Source: Microcaldota archaeon (GTDB lineage Archaea > Micrarchaeota > Micrarchaeia > Micrarchaeales > CABMGC01). Taken from it: 5,095 bases of DNA. The notes beneath the pieces were generated by a model, which was not told where the DNA came from, made no database searches, and saw only the letters and a list, made by a program, of their open reading frames with translations. Shown piece by piece: positions 4,822 to 5,095 of this stretch (positions are counted from its first letter, which is position 1; every line of letters starts with the position of its first letter). The stretch covers positions 1 to 5,095 of the forward strand of contig JAJZIZ010000044.1 of assembly GCA_021846005.1 (NCBI GenBank), written 5' to 3'. The translations under genes were made by a program, and so were the position numbers.

Positions 4822-5095
4822 TGCAAGATAACCGCAATCCGACTGCTTTGAAATTCAATCAAGCGCCGCATATACAGGTCAAAGACGGCGAAAGAAGTTT
4901 TAACGAATCAAAAAGATGGCAGCTCCTGGATTTCAATACCCTGCCTTTCATGCTTCAAGACTCAGTGCTGGGATCCCTGAAAAATACAAGGCGTTTCAAA
5001 GGCGAAGGCAATACCTGGTTCTATGGGCTTGCTCTTGAAGGGCTTGGACATTTCCTTGAGCATTCTGAAAATCTATTTTCTATTGATTACACTGC
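4821..5095 (+). CDS. Unrecognised protein, N-terminal part (runs off the right edge)
   Basis: ATG 4821 opens a frame that stays open for 91 codons to the end of the window. An in-frame TGA at 4803-4805 limits any upstream extension, and ATG is the first standard start. The protein begins MQDNRNPTALKF and continues through FNESKRWQLLDFNTLPFML (about 28-46) and GNTWFYGLALEGLGHFLEH (about 61-79). It looks like a soluble, mixed-composition protein without a signal peptide or membrane segment. I do not recognise the family. The length of the open frame and ordinary residue composition favour real coding. Its start overlaps the stop of the broken P-loop frame by one base. Confidence 0.6.
   Translation, partial: MQDNRNPTALKFNQAPHIQVKDGERSFNESKRWQLLDFNTLPFMLQDSVLGSLKNTRRFKGEGNTWFYGLALEGLGHFLEHSENLFSIDYT

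Noticed and set aside
1..5095. CRISPR array, insertion sequence or defence system
   Set aside because: No regularly spaced repeats, terminal inverted repeats, transposase motifs or nuclease motifs are visible in any part of the window.

Overview
The window is archaeal. It holds a translation operon in the order eL30, uS12, uS7, EF-2, all on the + strand, followed by a tRNA-Gly(GCC) gene without an encoded CCA. eL30 and a diphthamide-type EF-2 do not occur in bacteria. TATA-type promoters (about 410-417 and 4411-4418) and SD sites complementary to an archaeal 16S tail fit this. Short gene spacing, the absence of nusA between eL30 and uS12, and divergent ribosomal proteins point towards a reduced-genome archaeon of the DPANN type, possibly Micrarchaeota. 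That lineage guess is inference from moderate GC and divergence, not a match I could test.

Layout. Positions 1-327 are an unrecognised open frame entering from the left edge. Positions 328-498 are intergenic, with two stem-loops, a T6 run and one or two TATA boxes. The core operon runs from about 499 or 523 to 4319: eL30 (conserved coding begins upstream of the first usable start codon), uS12 two bases later, uS7 with an extra N-terminal tail of about 95 residues, then EF-2 from a TTG codon behind a perfect SD. Positions 4320-4449 hold a weak hairpin and the tRNA promoter, and the tRNA-Gly gene spans 4450-4522. Positions 4578-4821 carry a broken P-loop NTPase gene whose frame is lost in a GGGG run. 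From 4821 to the right edge a new unrecognised gene begins.

How the genes work together. uS12 shapes the decoding centre, uS7 forms part of the small-subunit head near the mRNA exit, eL30 sits on the large subunit, and EF-2 drives translocation while touching uS12. The most notable signal is inside these otherwise ordinary genes. EF-2 has His in place of the nearly invariant P-loop Asp (AHVHHGKTT), Arg in place of the switch I Gly (RRMT for RGIT), and His for the acidic residue after DFGG. uS12 has its near-universal KQPNSA-type decoding loop changed to KQPHSG and its second loop GDIPG changed to GSIPG. Factor and ribosome may therefore have diverged together at the GTPase and decoding sites.
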